Below are positions 18,826-27,953 of a DNA stretch of 64,000 nt, in pieces. How positions within the stretch are numbered: the stretch's first letter is position 1; each line of letters starts with the position of its first letter. This DNA comes from Peptostreptococcus russellii (GTDB taxonomy: Bacteria; Bacillota; Clostridia; Peptostreptococcales; Peptostreptococcaceae): contig NZ_FODF01000002.1 in the NCBI RefSeq assembly GCF_900110295.1, positions 186,001 through 250,000 of the forward strand, in the 5' to 3' direction. Position numbers and translations under genes: made by a program. The notes under the pieces are model-generated. The model worked only from the letters and a program-made list of their open reading frames with translations. It had not been told where the DNA came from and made no database searches.

Positions 18826-19319
18826 TACTCTTCTCTTAATTTTTTAAGTTTTTTACCAAATATTCTATATCCTATATAGGCAAAAATGGTATTTCCCACA
18901 GGTATTATTATCAAACTTTTTGCTATTGCAATAATAATTGGTGTCGGTATAAAGAATATCGCTGAAAACACGGCATTTATTATAGAATAAAATATACTTA
19001 TCACAAATACAAGTAAGCATATTATCCCTATTTTATCCTTAAATATCGACTTTTCAATTACCGATATAAAATATGATATAACTAGGAAAAGAATAGCTGT
19101 TACTCCAACTATTCCCCCCGATATTACATCGCTTAGTATTCCCAATATACCTGCAAGTATTAAAGAATTATTCTTATCTATATATAGAGATATAAACACT
19201 ATATAGATCATAAGAAAGTTTACACTTACATAGTGACCTATAAAGTTTGTAAAAAATGTCTCTAAAAATATTATCAAAAGCCCAATAAAAAAAAGTATTA
19301 AATATCTTATATTCTTCAT
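18825..19319 (-). CDS. mreD: Rod shape-determining membrane protein MreD
   Basis: A 164-residue hydrophobic protein with about five membrane segments, typical of MreD, which bridges MreC and the elongation complex. The sequence is weakly conserved and the call rests mostly on position between mreC and PBP2. The ATG at 19319 is preceded by AGGTGATGTAT; the frame opens 9 bases earlier at a GTG inside that site. Its stop overlaps the GTG start of PBP2. Confidence 0.9.
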   Translation of the reverse strand: MKNIRYLILFFIGLLIIFLETFFTNFIGHYVSVNFLMIYIVFISLYIDKNNSLILAGILGILSDVISGGIVGVTAILFLVISYFISVIEKSIFKDKIGIICLLVFVISIFYSIINAVFSAIFFIPTPIIIAIAKSLIIIPVGNTIFAYIGYRIFGKKLKKLREE

Positions 19320-19328
19320 ATACATCAC

Positions 19329-20210
19329 CTACTCAATCTTTCTAGGTGGTATAACCATCACATCATTAAGCTTCTTAAAATCTACAAACGGTCTTACTTT
19401 TATAAGTTTCATAGATTTACTTTTATCATTTATTACCTTTGTAACTTTACCGATTGGCAAGTTTTCAGGATATAGACCAAGTCCTGAGGTTACTATCTTA
19501 TCACCCTTTTTAACCTTAGAATTTGAATCGAACAAATATCCCTGCAGTAATTTATTTACATCTGTCAAATCAGACTTTCCTACAGTAGAAGATGTAGTGA
19601 TTACCCCCTTATCATCTTCTTTTCCCTGTATTTTAAAACTTACTGAGGCTCTTGAGTCAACTAAAGAAATGGCCTTTGAATATCTATTGCTTACGCTGTA
19701 AACAATACCAACAACGCCATTTCCATTTATTACGATACTATCCTTTTTTATACCGCTATCTGCCCCTGCATCTATAACAAAGGACTGATACCAATCACCA
19801 TCGTTTTTACCTACTATACTTGCAGATACTTGGCGCATTCTATCGTCTCCATGGACATAATTTAAAGCTTTTTCAAGTTTTTTAAATGACTCAACCTTAC
19901 TTTCATCACTTTTCATATCTGTAATCTCTTGTTTTAGCTTCTCATTTTCTTTAGTTAGTTCTCTTACTTTATTCGCATTTCTTCTAAAATGCATTATGTC
20001 GCCTACAAACTCACTGACGCCATCTACTGCATCATTAGTATATCTCCCTAAATCCAAAAATACTTCCGCCACCGGATTGTTTTCCAAAAATAATAGCTTG
20101 TCACTATTTGAAATAGAAAATGCTGAAATAACAACTACTGCAATTACTATTCCGGCAGTAACAATCGACTTTACAGTAAATCTTCGTCTATTATCTTTAT
20201 TCAACTTCAA
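19329..20210 (-). CDS. mreC: Rod shape-determining protein MreC
   Basis: A 293-residue protein with one N-terminal membrane helix (ITAGIVIAVVVISAFSI region), a coiled coil (NKVRELTKENEKLKQEITDM) and the beta-rich outer domain (GDWYQSFVIDAGADSGI, KGDKIVTSGLGLYPENLPIGKV). MreC organises PBP2 and RodA along the wall. The TTG at 20210 follows GTTGGTGATTGTT; a frame-compatible TTG at 20222 adjoins the mreB stop but lacks a site. Confidence 0.94.
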   Translation of the reverse strand: MKLNKDNRRRFTVKSIVTAGIVIAVVVISAFSISNSDKLLFLENNPVAEVFLDLGRYTNDAVDGVSEFVGDIMHFRRNANKVRELTKENEKLKQEITDMKSDESKVESFKKLEKALNYVHGDDRMRQVSASIVGKNDGDWYQSFVIDAGADSGIKKDSIVINGNGVVGIVYSVSNRYSKAISLVDSRASVSFKIQGKEDDKGVITTSSTVGKSDLTDVNKLLQGYLFDSNSKVKKGDKIVTSGLGLYPENLPIGKVTKVINDKSKSMKLIKVRPFVDFKKLNDVMVIPPRKIE

Positions 20211-20222
20211 AACAATCACCAA

Positions 20223-21272
20223 CTAACTTTCAGCATTTATCTTTACTATACTTTCAAAAATAGCTTCATTTTCTATTGCTCTACCAGTACCATTAACTAC
20301 ACACTGAATAGGATCTTCTGCAAGTGTTACATCAAGTTCTGTTTCAAACTTTATCAACTTGTCTAAATCTTTTAGAAGCGAACCTCCACCAGTAAGTGTT
20401 ATTCCCTTTTCCATTATATCTGACGCCAATTCTGGCGGGGTATCCTCTAAAGTTGATCTTATAGCGTCTATCACCTGACTTATAGGTTCTTTAATTGCAT
20501 CTCTAATTTCTGTAGAGCCTATAGTAATAGTTCTTGGAAGACCTGTCAATACATCTCTTCCACTAACTTCCATTTCTTTTTCTACTTCGTCAGGGTATGC
20601 AGAACCTATTGCAAGCTTGATTTTCTCTGCTGTTCTTGAGCCAATTACAATATTGTATTCCATTCTTACAAAATTGACTATAGCCTCATCAAATTCAGCG
20701 CCGCCAATTCTAATTGAATTTGCAACTACTATACCACCAAGAGAAATTACAGCAATTTCAGATGTTCCACCACCTATATCTACTATCAGATTTCCTTCTG
20801 GATCATTTACATTCAAACCTGCTCCTATTGCTGCAGCCATCGGTTCCTCTATAATATATACTTCTCTTCCACCTGCTTGTATAGCAGCTTCTTCTATAGC
20901 CTTTCTTTCTACCTTAGTAATTCCATAAGGTACTCCTATTATTATTCTAGGACTTACTACTCCTTTTGAACCTTTTTGTATAAAGTAGCTAATCATAGCC
21001 TGAGTAGCTTCAAAATCTGAAATTACACCATCGCTTATTGGCTTTATAGCCACTATATTTTCAGGTGTTCTTCCCACCATTTCATTTGCTCTTTCACCTA
21101 CAGCAAGTATTTCATTGTTGTCTTCTCTAATTGCCACTACAGAAGGTTCATCAACTACTATGCCTTGCCCCTTTATATAAACAAGAGTATTTGCTGTTCC
21201 CAGGTCAATACCCATATCGTTTGTAATTATATTGTTAATATTAGATCCGAAAATTTTATCAAAGAATCCCAT
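20223..21272 (-). CDS. mreB: Rod shape-determining actin MreB
   Basis: A 349-residue actin-like ATPase. Nucleotide-binding motifs are MGIDLGTANTLVY (phosphate 1), NLIVDIGGGTSEIAV (phosphate 2) and the adenosine motif GITLTGGGSLLKDL. It polymerises under the membrane and steers the elongation complex. The frame opens at 21305, but the ATG at 21272 (MGFFDKIFG) has GGAGGAGAGAG in front, so the first eleven residues are not real. First gene of mreB-mreC-mreD-PBP2-minC-rodA. Confidence 0.97.
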   Translation of the reverse strand: MGFFDKIFGSNINNIITNDMGIDLGTANTLVYIKGQGIVVDEPSVVAIREDNNEILAVGERANEMVGRTPENIVAIKPISDGVISDFEATQAMISYFIQKGSKGVVSPRIIIGVPYGITKVERKAIEEAAIQAGGREVYIIEEPMAAAIGAGLNVNDPEGNLIVDIGGGTSEIAVISLGGIVVANSIRIGGAEFDEAIVNFVRMEYNIVIGSRTAEKIKLAIGSAYPDEVEKEMEVSGRDVLTGLPRTITIGSTEIRDAIKEPISQVIDAIRSTLEDTPPELASDIMEKGITLTGGGSLLKDLDKLIKFETELDVTLAEDPIQCVVNGTGRAIENEAIFESIVKINAES

Positions 21273-21785
21273 CTCTCTCCTCCTACATTTTATCATTATA
21301 AACATAAAACACTAATATTTCATTATTTACATGTCGTGTTCTTAATGTAAACTTTTAACTTATAAATAGTTTTCCTAAATCTAAATATCTTTACATGAAT
21401 TATATAAATACCTTCAAATAAATCTAAGATATAAATTCTATTTTTCATAAAATATATTTATGAAGGCAAAACTGCCACAGAAATACCTGTCTATTTACAA
21501 TTTTTCTCTATTATAGTATATCACATCTGAGATAAAGATTTACTTACAAATCAGTAAAATTTTAAACACTCATAATAGTTTTAACTTTGCTTCATCTAAT
21601 TATTTAGTATAAAAAGAGACTAAATAAAAGTAATTCTTTTAAAGTCTTGCAAATACTGTAATATATCTACTAAGTAAGCAGTTCAAAAGTAACACTTTGT
21701 AATATATAAAATAATAAAACGTCTTTTTCATTATCTTAACATTTACAACTGAATAAAACATTAACTAAATACATTTTTACACAAA
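21273..21785. other. Upstream region of the mre operon, no gene seen
   Basis: About 510 AT-rich bases between radC and mreB containing the mre operon promoter. A perfect inverted repeat TTCATAAA-atata-TTTATGAA lies at 21444-21464 and may be a protein site or a weak hairpin. No open frame or RNA family is recognised. Confidence 0.5.
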
Positions 21786-21828
21786 AAAATACCATTACTT
21801 CCTTTTTTCTAAGAAGTAATAGTATTTT
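21786..21828 (-). terminator. Terminator after radC
   Basis: Stem of about 14 pairs (AAAATAC-ATTACTTC with its complement) with one mismatch, followed by TTTTTTT on the minus strand, 14 bases after the radC stop. Confidence 0.85.
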
Positions 21829-21841
21829 GTATTTTACTTGC

Positions 21842-22522
21842 CTATATATCCCCTTCTTCTTTCATACTATAGTATTCTCCATCTCCTATTATTATATGAT
21901 CCAAAACTTCTATTCCAATTATTTCTCCAGAATACATTAATCTTTCTGTAATTCTTATATCCTCATCTGATGGCGATGGATTTCCTGAAGGATGATTATG
22001 AATTAATATCATGGAATTTGCACTTTTTCTTATCGCCTCTACAAAAACTTCTCTAGGGTGAACTATTGAAGAATTTAGACTTCCAACAGAAACGTCTACA
22101 TCAGATATTATTTCATTTTTTGTATTCAAAAGTACTATTTTGAAAACCTCTTTTTTCATATATCTCATTTCTTCCATATAATAAATATATATGTCCCATG
22201 GATTTTTAATTTTATATTTTTCTGGTATATAGTTAGACACTCTGTTACCCAATTCAAGCGCTGCCTTTATTATGGTTGCCTTTGAAGGTCCTACTCCATC
22301 TATATTACATAATTCATCTATGCTCATTTCATGTAAAGATCTAATTCCATTTTCACTTTTTTTAATAATCATAGAGCTCAATTCCAAGGCATTATATTTT
22401 TTATTTCCTGTTCTTATTAAAATAGCTAAAAGTTCTGAATTAGAAAGATACTTCACTCCCTTTGACATCATCTTTTCTCTAGGCATTTCATCCTTATTCA
22501 TATCTTTTATTCTTATATCCAT
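21842..22522 (-). CDS. radC: RadC/JAB-domain DNA repair-associated protein
   Basis: A 226-residue RadC protein: an N-terminal helix-hairpin-helix region (LCNIDGVGPSKATIIKAAL) and a JAB/MPN metal-binding domain with HNHPSGNPSPSDED. Despite its old name, a role in repair has not been firmly shown. Its position in front of mreB is conserved in many bacteria. ATG preceded by GGAGG. Terminators on both sides suggest a single-gene transcript. Confidence 0.93.
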   Translation of the reverse strand: MDIRIKDMNKDEMPREKMMSKGVKYLSNSELLAILIRTGNKKYNALELSSMIIKKSENGIRSLHEMSIDELCNIDGVGPSKATIIKAALELGNRVSNYIPEKYKIKNPWDIYIYYMEEMRYMKKEVFKIVLLNTKNEIISDVDVSVGSLNSSIVHPREVFVEAIRKSANSMILIHNHPSGNPSPSDEDIRITERLMYSGEIIGIEVLDHIIIGDGEYYSMKEEGDI

Positions 22523-22610
22523 TTTATCCTCCCTACTTTGATTATTCAGTATTATTTTTACAATACTTTTATCCCATACTCCTATATATGTATAGACAAA
22601 ATAAATATAA

Positions 22611-22645
22611 AAAAAGCTATTACGGAAATTTTCCGCAATAGCTTT
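22611..22645 (-). terminator. Terminator of the rnf operon
   Basis: Stem AAAGCTATT-CGGAAA with its complement and a very small loop, followed by TTTTTTTAT on the minus strand, about 45 bases past the rnfB stop. Confidence 0.88.
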
Positions 22646-22691
22646 GTATAAATCATATTAAAATTTCTTATAAAAATTAAGTAATATGTAT

Positions 22692-23546
22692 TTACTTAGA
22701 TTCTGCTTCTTTTGCCTTTTCTTCAGGCTTAGCTGCAGGCTTTACTACAGGTTTCTTTCTTTCCTTAGGCTTAATTACCTTTGTAGGACACTTAGTAGCA
22801 CACTTGTTACACTGCTTACACTTATCATAGTTGATTCTTGCAAGCTTATCTTCAAATATTATTGCATCGAATGGACATTCCTTTTCGCAAAGTCCACATC
22901 CTATACAACCTACTGAACAGTTTTCCTTTACAGCCTTACCGAAATCCTTTGACATACAGTCAACCATTACAGCCTTGTTAGCTGGCTTACTTTCTATCAA
23001 TCCCTTTGGACAAACGTTAATACATTTTCCACAGTTTACACACTTTTCTTCATCTACAACTGCTACACCGTTTACTACGTGTATTGCATCAAACTTACAC
23101 ACCTGAACGCATGTACCAAGTCCTAGACATCCATATGAGCAACCTTTAGGTCCCCCTATTAATGAAGCAGCAGCTCTACAATCTGTTATACCACTGTAAT
23201 CATATTTTGTTTTTGCAGATTCACAATCGCCCTTACATCTTACATGAGCAACCATCTTTTCACCAGAACCTGCTTCTACTCCCATTATTCCTGCTACCTT
23301 TTCAGCAACAGCAGCCCCACCTACAGGACATCCATTTATAGGAGCTTCTCCTTTTGCGATTGCAGCAGCTAGACCACCACAACCAGGGTAACCACATCCA
23401 CCACAGTTTGCACCTGGCAATACTGTTAGTATTTCAGCTTCCCTTTCATCCACTTCAACAGCGAATTTCTTTGAAGCAAAGTCAAGGATTATACCAAAGA
23501 TAAGACCAAGTAACCCTAGGACTATTACCGCATATACAATAAGCAT
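22692..23546 (-). CDS. rnfB: Rnf complex Fe-S subunit RnfB
   Basis: A 284-residue subunit that receives electrons from reduced ferredoxin. There is an N-terminal membrane helix, an RnfB-type cluster motif (CGGCGYPGCGG), then several ferredoxin motifs (CVNCGKCINVCP, CIGCGLCEKECP, CKQCNKCATKCP). The C-terminus is a Lys/Pro/Ala/Glu-rich extension of about 30 residues after the last cluster. Last gene of the rnf operon, with GGGGAGGT in front of its ATG. Confidence 0.96.
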   Translation of the reverse strand: MLIVYAVIVLGLLGLIFGIILDFASKKFAVEVDEREAEILTVLPGANCGGCGYPGCGGLAAAIAKGEAPINGCPVGGAAVAEKVAGIMGVEAGSGEKMVAHVRCKGDCESAKTKYDYSGITDCRAAASLIGGPKGCSYGCLGLGTCVQVCKFDAIHVVNGVAVVDEEKCVNCGKCINVCPKGLIESKPANKAVMVDCMSKDFGKAVKENCSVGCIGCGLCEKECPFDAIIFEDKLARINYDKCKQCNKCATKCPTKVIKPKERKKPVVKPAAKPEEKAKEAESK

Positions 23547-23562
23547 TCTTTAGTACCTCCCC

Positions 23563-24138
23563 TTATAATTTTATTAGACCTGTGAAACCTAAAAATGCAA
23601 TTGACATTAGGCTGGCAGATATAAGTGTTATAGGGAATCCTTTGAAAGCTTCCTGTATATTTGCCAATTCAAGTCTTTCTCTAATACCTGCAAATATTAC
23701 TATTGCAAGTGTGAAACCTATACCGGCACCAACACCGTTTACTAGAGTTTCAATTAAATTGTAGTTCTTAGTTATATTAACTATCGCTATACCAAGAACT
23801 GCACAGTTTGTTGTAATAAGAGGTAAGAACACACCTAGAGCCTGATATAGTGAAGGTGAAGTCTTCTTTATTACCATTTCAACGAACTGAACTATAGATG
23901 CTATAACAAGAATGAATGCTATAGTCTGTAAAAATTCAAGACCAGTCTTGTTTAATATCATCTGTATGAAGTATGTTATCACAGAAGCTAACGCTATAAC
24001 GAATGTAACGGCAACTCCCATACCAATTGCTGTATCTGTTTTCTTTGAAACACCAAGGAATGGACAAATACCAAGGAACTGAGAAGTGATAACATTATTT
24101 ACTAGAACTATATACAAAAATAATAGTATTAATTTCAT
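23563..24138 (-). CDS. rnfA: Rnf complex membrane subunit RnfA
   Basis: A 191-residue protein with six membrane segments; RnfA and RnfE together form the ion pathway with a shared iron-sulfur cluster. Conserved Cys in QFLGICPFLGVS and TTNCAVLGIA are present. Start ATG follows AAGGGGTG. Flanked by rnfE and rnfB, 16 and 13 bases away. Confidence 0.95.
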   Translation of the reverse strand: MKLILLFLYIVLVNNVITSQFLGICPFLGVSKKTDTAIGMGVAVTFVIALASVITYFIQMILNKTGLEFLQTIAFILVIASIVQFVEMVIKKTSPSLYQALGVFLPLITTNCAVLGIAIVNITKNYNLIETLVNGVGAGIGFTLAIVIFAGIRERLELANIQEAFKGFPITLISASLMSIAFLGFTGLIKL

Positions 24139-24151
24139 TATCTACACCCCT

Positions 24152-24745
24152 TTACGCCTTTTTCTTAGTAATCTTGTTGAATATAGCCATTAAGAATCCT
24201 AGAGTTAAGAAGGCACCAGGAGGCAATATAAATAACAATGTGTTAAATGTTGCTGGAAGGAATGTAAATCCGAAGATACTTCCTGCTCCTAGAATTTCTC
24301 TAACTGCACCTAGAATTGTAAGTGCTATTGTAAATCCAAGACCCATACCTATACCGTCTACAAATGAAGCAGCTGGACCATTCTTACAAGCAAAACTTTC
24401 TGCTCTTGCAAGTATGATACAGTTAACAACTATTAGTGGTATATAAAGACCAAGGGCTTTATCTAATGCTGGTACATATGCCTTTAAAAGCATCTGTACA
24501 ATTGTTACGAATGTAGCTATAACTACTATAAAGCATGGTATTCTGATTTTATCAGGAACTATCTTTCTAAGTAATGATATTGCAAGGTTTGAACATGCAA
24601 GAACTACTGCAGTAGAAAGTCCCATACCCATACCGTTTATTGCTGAACTTGTAACGGCTAGTGTTGGACACATACCAATTACCTGAACAAAGGTAGGGTT
24701 CTCATCGATTAAACCATTTTTAAATATTTTACCTAAATTACTCAT
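24152..24745 (-). CDS. rnfE: Rnf complex membrane subunit RnfE
   Basis: A 197-residue membrane protein homologous to RnfA, in mirrored topology. The cluster-binding cysteines lie in QVIGMCPTLAVTSS and VVNCIILARAESFA. ATG after GGGGGGTCAAGAG. Confidence 0.95.
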   Translation of the reverse strand: MSNLGKIFKNGLIDENPTFVQVIGMCPTLAVTSSAINGMGMGLSTAVVLACSNLAISLLRKIVPDKIRIPCFIVVIATFVTIVQMLLKAYVPALDKALGLYIPLIVVNCIILARAESFACKNGPAASFVDGIGMGLGFTIALTILGAVREILGAGSIFGFTFLPATFNTLLFILPPGAFLTLGFLMAIFNKITKKKA

Positions 24746-24759
24746 CTCTTGACCCCCCT

Positions 24760-25326
24760 TTATTTATTTAAAACATCAAATACCTTGATTGCATCATTTA
24801 CACCGCTTGTTACAGCCTTTGATGTAATTGTTGCTCCAGATATTGCCTTTATTTGATTATCTCCTGGTGTTCCACTTTTTACAACTTCAATTTCCTTAGC
24901 TTCCTTACCTTTGTACTGACCATTGAAAGCTGGATCTGTAGATTTTGCACCAAGACCTGGAGTTTCTGAATTATTACCAACATTAACTCCAGTAATCTTA
25001 CCGTCCTTACTAATTCCTATTGTAAGTTCGATAGCTCCGCCATAACCTGATGGCTGAGATTTAATTGTATAACCAACTTCATCTGAACCATTTACTCCTT
25101 CAAATACTTCTTCTACAGTACTCGCTCCTGCTGAATTGTATTCTGAAACTTCTATTGGGTTAAAGTCTTTTGCTCCTGGTAAAACAGCTATTCTAGCTTC
25201 ATTACTAGCTTTTTCATTACGCTGTTCTATTACAGGTGCTGTTATTTGGTTTGTGCCGGCTAATAATAATGCAGCTATAGCAGTAAATCCAAATAATGTA
25301 CCGCCTATTTTAACCATACTATTCAT
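24760..25326 (-). CDS. rnfG: Rnf complex flavoprotein RnfG
   Basis: A 188-residue protein with an N-terminal membrane anchor and an FMN-binding domain; the Thr in SGATITSKAV is the site for covalent FMN in the family. Also visible is GVNVGNNSETPGLGAK. The ATG overlaps the rnfD stop (TAATG) behind GGAGGTGCG. Confidence 0.95.
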   Translation of the reverse strand: MNSMVKIGGTLFGFTAIAALLLAGTNQITAPVIEQRNEKASNEARIAVLPGAKDFNPIEVSEYNSAGASTVEEVFEGVNGSDEVGYTIKSQPSGYGGAIELTIGISKDGKITGVNVGNNSETPGLGAKSTDPAFNGQYKGKEAKEIEVVKSGTPGDNQIKAISGATITSKAVTSGVNDAIKVFDVLNK

Positions 25327-26309
25327 TATTTACGCACCTCCCCAAACACTCTATTATGTACATATTTGTCAATTAATGGAACTAAACAGTTGGCAAATAG
25401 TATAGAATAAGATACACCTTCAGGGTAACCACCGTATAATCTTATGCAAGTAGCTATTACAGCTGCTATTGCAGCATATATAATCTGCCCCTTCTTTGTC
25501 ATTGGTGATGTTGTATAGTCAGTTAACATGAATATACCACCAAGTAAAAGACCACCAGCAAATGTCTGGTAAAGAGCAAATTCTCCGTTGAATCCACCTA
25601 ATAATAATGTAAGTACGAAAACTAGTCCTATGTATGTAACAGGCATTATATATGATATGATTCCCTTATAAACAAGGTAAATTCCACCTATTATTAATAA
25701 AACTGAACAAGTTTCACCAACTGTACCACCTATATTACCGATAAACATATCTACTATAGTTATATTTGCACCATGTAGCTTTTCTACTGCACCTGCTGCT
25801 GTTCCCATACCTTCTGCACCTGCAAGCTTCATAAAGCTTAAAGGTGTTGCAGTTGTAACAACTTCAGTAACACTTGGAGCTACCCATGTAGTCATAGCTA
25901 CTGGGAATGATGCAAGCAGGAATGCTCTGCCTGCTAGTGCAGGGTTAAGGAAGTTACATCCTATACCACCAAATATCATCTTTACAACAACTATTGAGAA
26001 CACAGCTCCCAATACACACATCCATACAGGAAGTCCTGCAGGAACGTTAAATGCAAGTAATAAACCAGTTACTACTGCTGATAAATCATTTATAGTTGAT
26101 TTCTTCTTAGTTATCTTGCAATATAGCCATTCTGAACCAACTGCACCGATAACACAAGCAAGAATAGTCACTAATCCACGAACTCTAAAGTAGTATAAAC
26201 CTGCTAGAGTTGCTGGAAGTAATGCTATTAGAACTTGTTTCATTATATATGAAGTATCTTCTTTTGACCTAATATGTGGTGAAGAAGACACAATCAATTT
26301 CTTATCCAT
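25326..26309 (-). CDS. rnfD: Rnf complex membrane subunit RnfD
   Basis: A 327-residue multi-spanning protein. The conserved TTATPLSFMK region holds the Thr that carries covalent FMN in the family, and GGIGCNFLNPALAGRAFLLASFP and FMLTDYTTSPMT are typical. ATG after GGGGGAAC; overlaps rnfG. Confidence 0.95.
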   Translation of the reverse strand: MDKKLIVSSSPHIRSKEDTSYIMKQVLIALLPATLAGLYYFRVRGLVTILACVIGAVGSEWLYCKITKKKSTINDLSAVVTGLLLAFNVPAGLPVWMCVLGAVFSIVVVKMIFGGIGCNFLNPALAGRAFLLASFPVAMTTWVAPSVTEVVTTATPLSFMKLAGAEGMGTAAGAVEKLHGANITIVDMFIGNIGGTVGETCSVLLIIGGIYLVYKGIISYIMPVTYIGLVFVLTLLLGGFNGEFALYQTFAGGLLLGGIFMLTDYTTSPMTKKGQIIYAAIAAVIATCIRLYGGYPEGVSYSILFANCLVPLIDKYVHNRVFGEVRK

Positions 26310-26328
26310 TATCTGTTCCCCCTAACTA

Positions 26329-27675
26329 TTATTTCTTCTGTGCTGCAGCAGCTTTTCTTCTCTTAGCACCGATTTCTCTCTTTGCCTGTCTAATTGCAGG
26401 TAATAAAAGTCTTCTTGAAGGACATATATATGAACATGATCCACATTCTATACAATCCATCGCTCTACGTCTTTCTGCTTCATCAAAGTCATTCTTTAAT
26501 GAGTATGCACTTATGAATAATGGCTGAAGGAATGCTGGACATACGTCTACACATCTACCACACTTGATACAGTTCATTGGTTCTGGAGCTGTAGCCATTT
26601 CTTCATCAAGTATTAATATACCTGAAGAACCTTTGTTAGTAGATATATCATCTGTATACTGAGCAAGTCCCATCATAGGTCCACCTGCAATCAGTTTTCC
26701 TGCCTTAACACCTTCTTTGATGCCACCGCACTGTTCAATAATTTCGCTGAACTTAGTACCTACTTTTGTTATTAAGTTTTTAGGCTCCTTAATACAAGGA
26801 CCTGTAACTGTTGTAACTCTTTCTACTAGAGGCATACCTTCTCTAATAGCATTAGCTATAGCAGCCGCTGTAGCTACGTTATCAACAACAGCCCCTGCAG
26901 CTATTGGAAGTGCTCCTGAAGGAACTTCTCTCCCTGTACAAGCATAAATAAGCTGTTTTTCTGCACCTTCTGGATATTTAACTTGAAGGCTTACAACTTC
27001 TACTTCAGGATAAGCTTTTGCAGCTTCTGTCATGTTCTTAATAGCTTCAGGTTTGTTTACTTCTATACCTATAAAGCCCTTGTGTACATCTAAAGCCTTC
27101 ATTAAAGCTCTGATACCGTACACTACCTTGTCAGGATGCTCTACCATTAATCTATCATCTGCTGTTAGATATGGTTCACATTCTGCACCATTTAAAATTA
27201 CAAACTCCGCCTTTGAATCTGGTGGAGGAGATATCTTTACATGGTTAGGGAATGTTGCTCCACCCATACCAACTATACCGGCCTCCTTAACTATAGAAAC
27301 AATTTCTTCCTTAGATAAATCTTCTATATCACCATGTGGTTTAACGCTTTCATGTAGTTCTTCTTTGAAGTCATTTTCTATAACTACACACATAGCAGTA
27401 CCACCCGGTACGTTACATGGCTTAATTGCCTTTACGACGCCGGATACTGATGAATGAATATTAGAAGATACAAACCCTTGAGCTTCACCAATCTTCTGAC
27501 CAAGTTTAACTTCTTCGCCAACTTCCACAATGCACTTTGCAGGTGCACCAATATGCTGTTGAAGAGGAATATACACAGTCTGAGGAGCTTTTGCTCTCTC
27601 AATTGGTTTCTTGTTTGCATACTCTTTTCCATATGGAGGATGTATACCTCCCTTAAAAGTTAAGAGTTTCATCAT
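26329..27675 (-). CDS. rnfC: Rnf complex NADH-binding subunit RnfC
   Basis: A 448-residue NuoF-like subunit that passes electrons to NAD+. The NADH/FMN domain shows GMGGATFP, ILNGAECEPYLTADD and the SLBB region. Two C-terminal ferredoxin motifs follow (CIKCGRCVDVCP and CIECGSCSYICPS), then a basic tail. First gene of rnfCDGEAB. Two adjacent ATGs follow GGAGGTAAC; either could be used. Confidence 0.96.
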   Translation of the reverse strand: MMKLLTFKGGIHPPYGKEYANKKPIERAKAPQTVYIPLQQHIGAPAKCIVEVGEEVKLGQKIGEAQGFVSSNIHSSVSGVVKAIKPCNVPGGTAMCVVIENDFKEELHESVKPHGDIEDLSKEEIVSIVKEAGIVGMGGATFPNHVKISPPPDSKAEFVILNGAECEPYLTADDRLMVEHPDKVVYGIRALMKALDVHKGFIGIEVNKPEAIKNMTEAAKAYPEVEVVSLQVKYPEGAEKQLIYACTGREVPSGALPIAAGAVVDNVATAAAIANAIREGMPLVERVTTVTGPCIKEPKNLITKVGTKFSEIIEQCGGIKEGVKAGKLIAGGPMMGLAQYTDDISTNKGSSGILILDEEMATAPEPMNCIKCGRCVDVCPAFLQPLFISAYSLKNDFDEAERRRAMDCIECGSCSYICPSRRLLLPAIRQAKREIGAKRRKAAAAQKK

Positions 27676-27893
27676 GTTACCTCCTATTCATAACTAATAT
27701 TTACTTTTTTCCTCTACACTAGTATACAACATTTAAGCCTATAAATCTATATTTTATACTATATTTACTAGTAGTAAGATTGACTATTTTTTGTCTATTG
27801 CCTTGTTTTATTAATATTTTTTGAAATTATTCATTTTTTAAAAAATATTAAGTATTATTTTAGTTAAGCAAACACATATTATGTCCTAACCAT

Positions 27894-27928
27894 AAAAGAC
27901 CACCTATATAATAAGTGGTCTTTTTTTT
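27894..27928. terminator. Terminator after deoA
   Basis: Stem AAAAGACCAC / GTGGTCTTTT, 26 bases after the deoA stop. The T-run is longer on the plus side (TTTTTTTT) than on the minus side, so it is an imperfect fit for deoA but has no plus-strand gene to serve. Confidence 0.7.
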
Positions 27929-27953
27929 AGTATATTAGTAATGTGAATTTAAA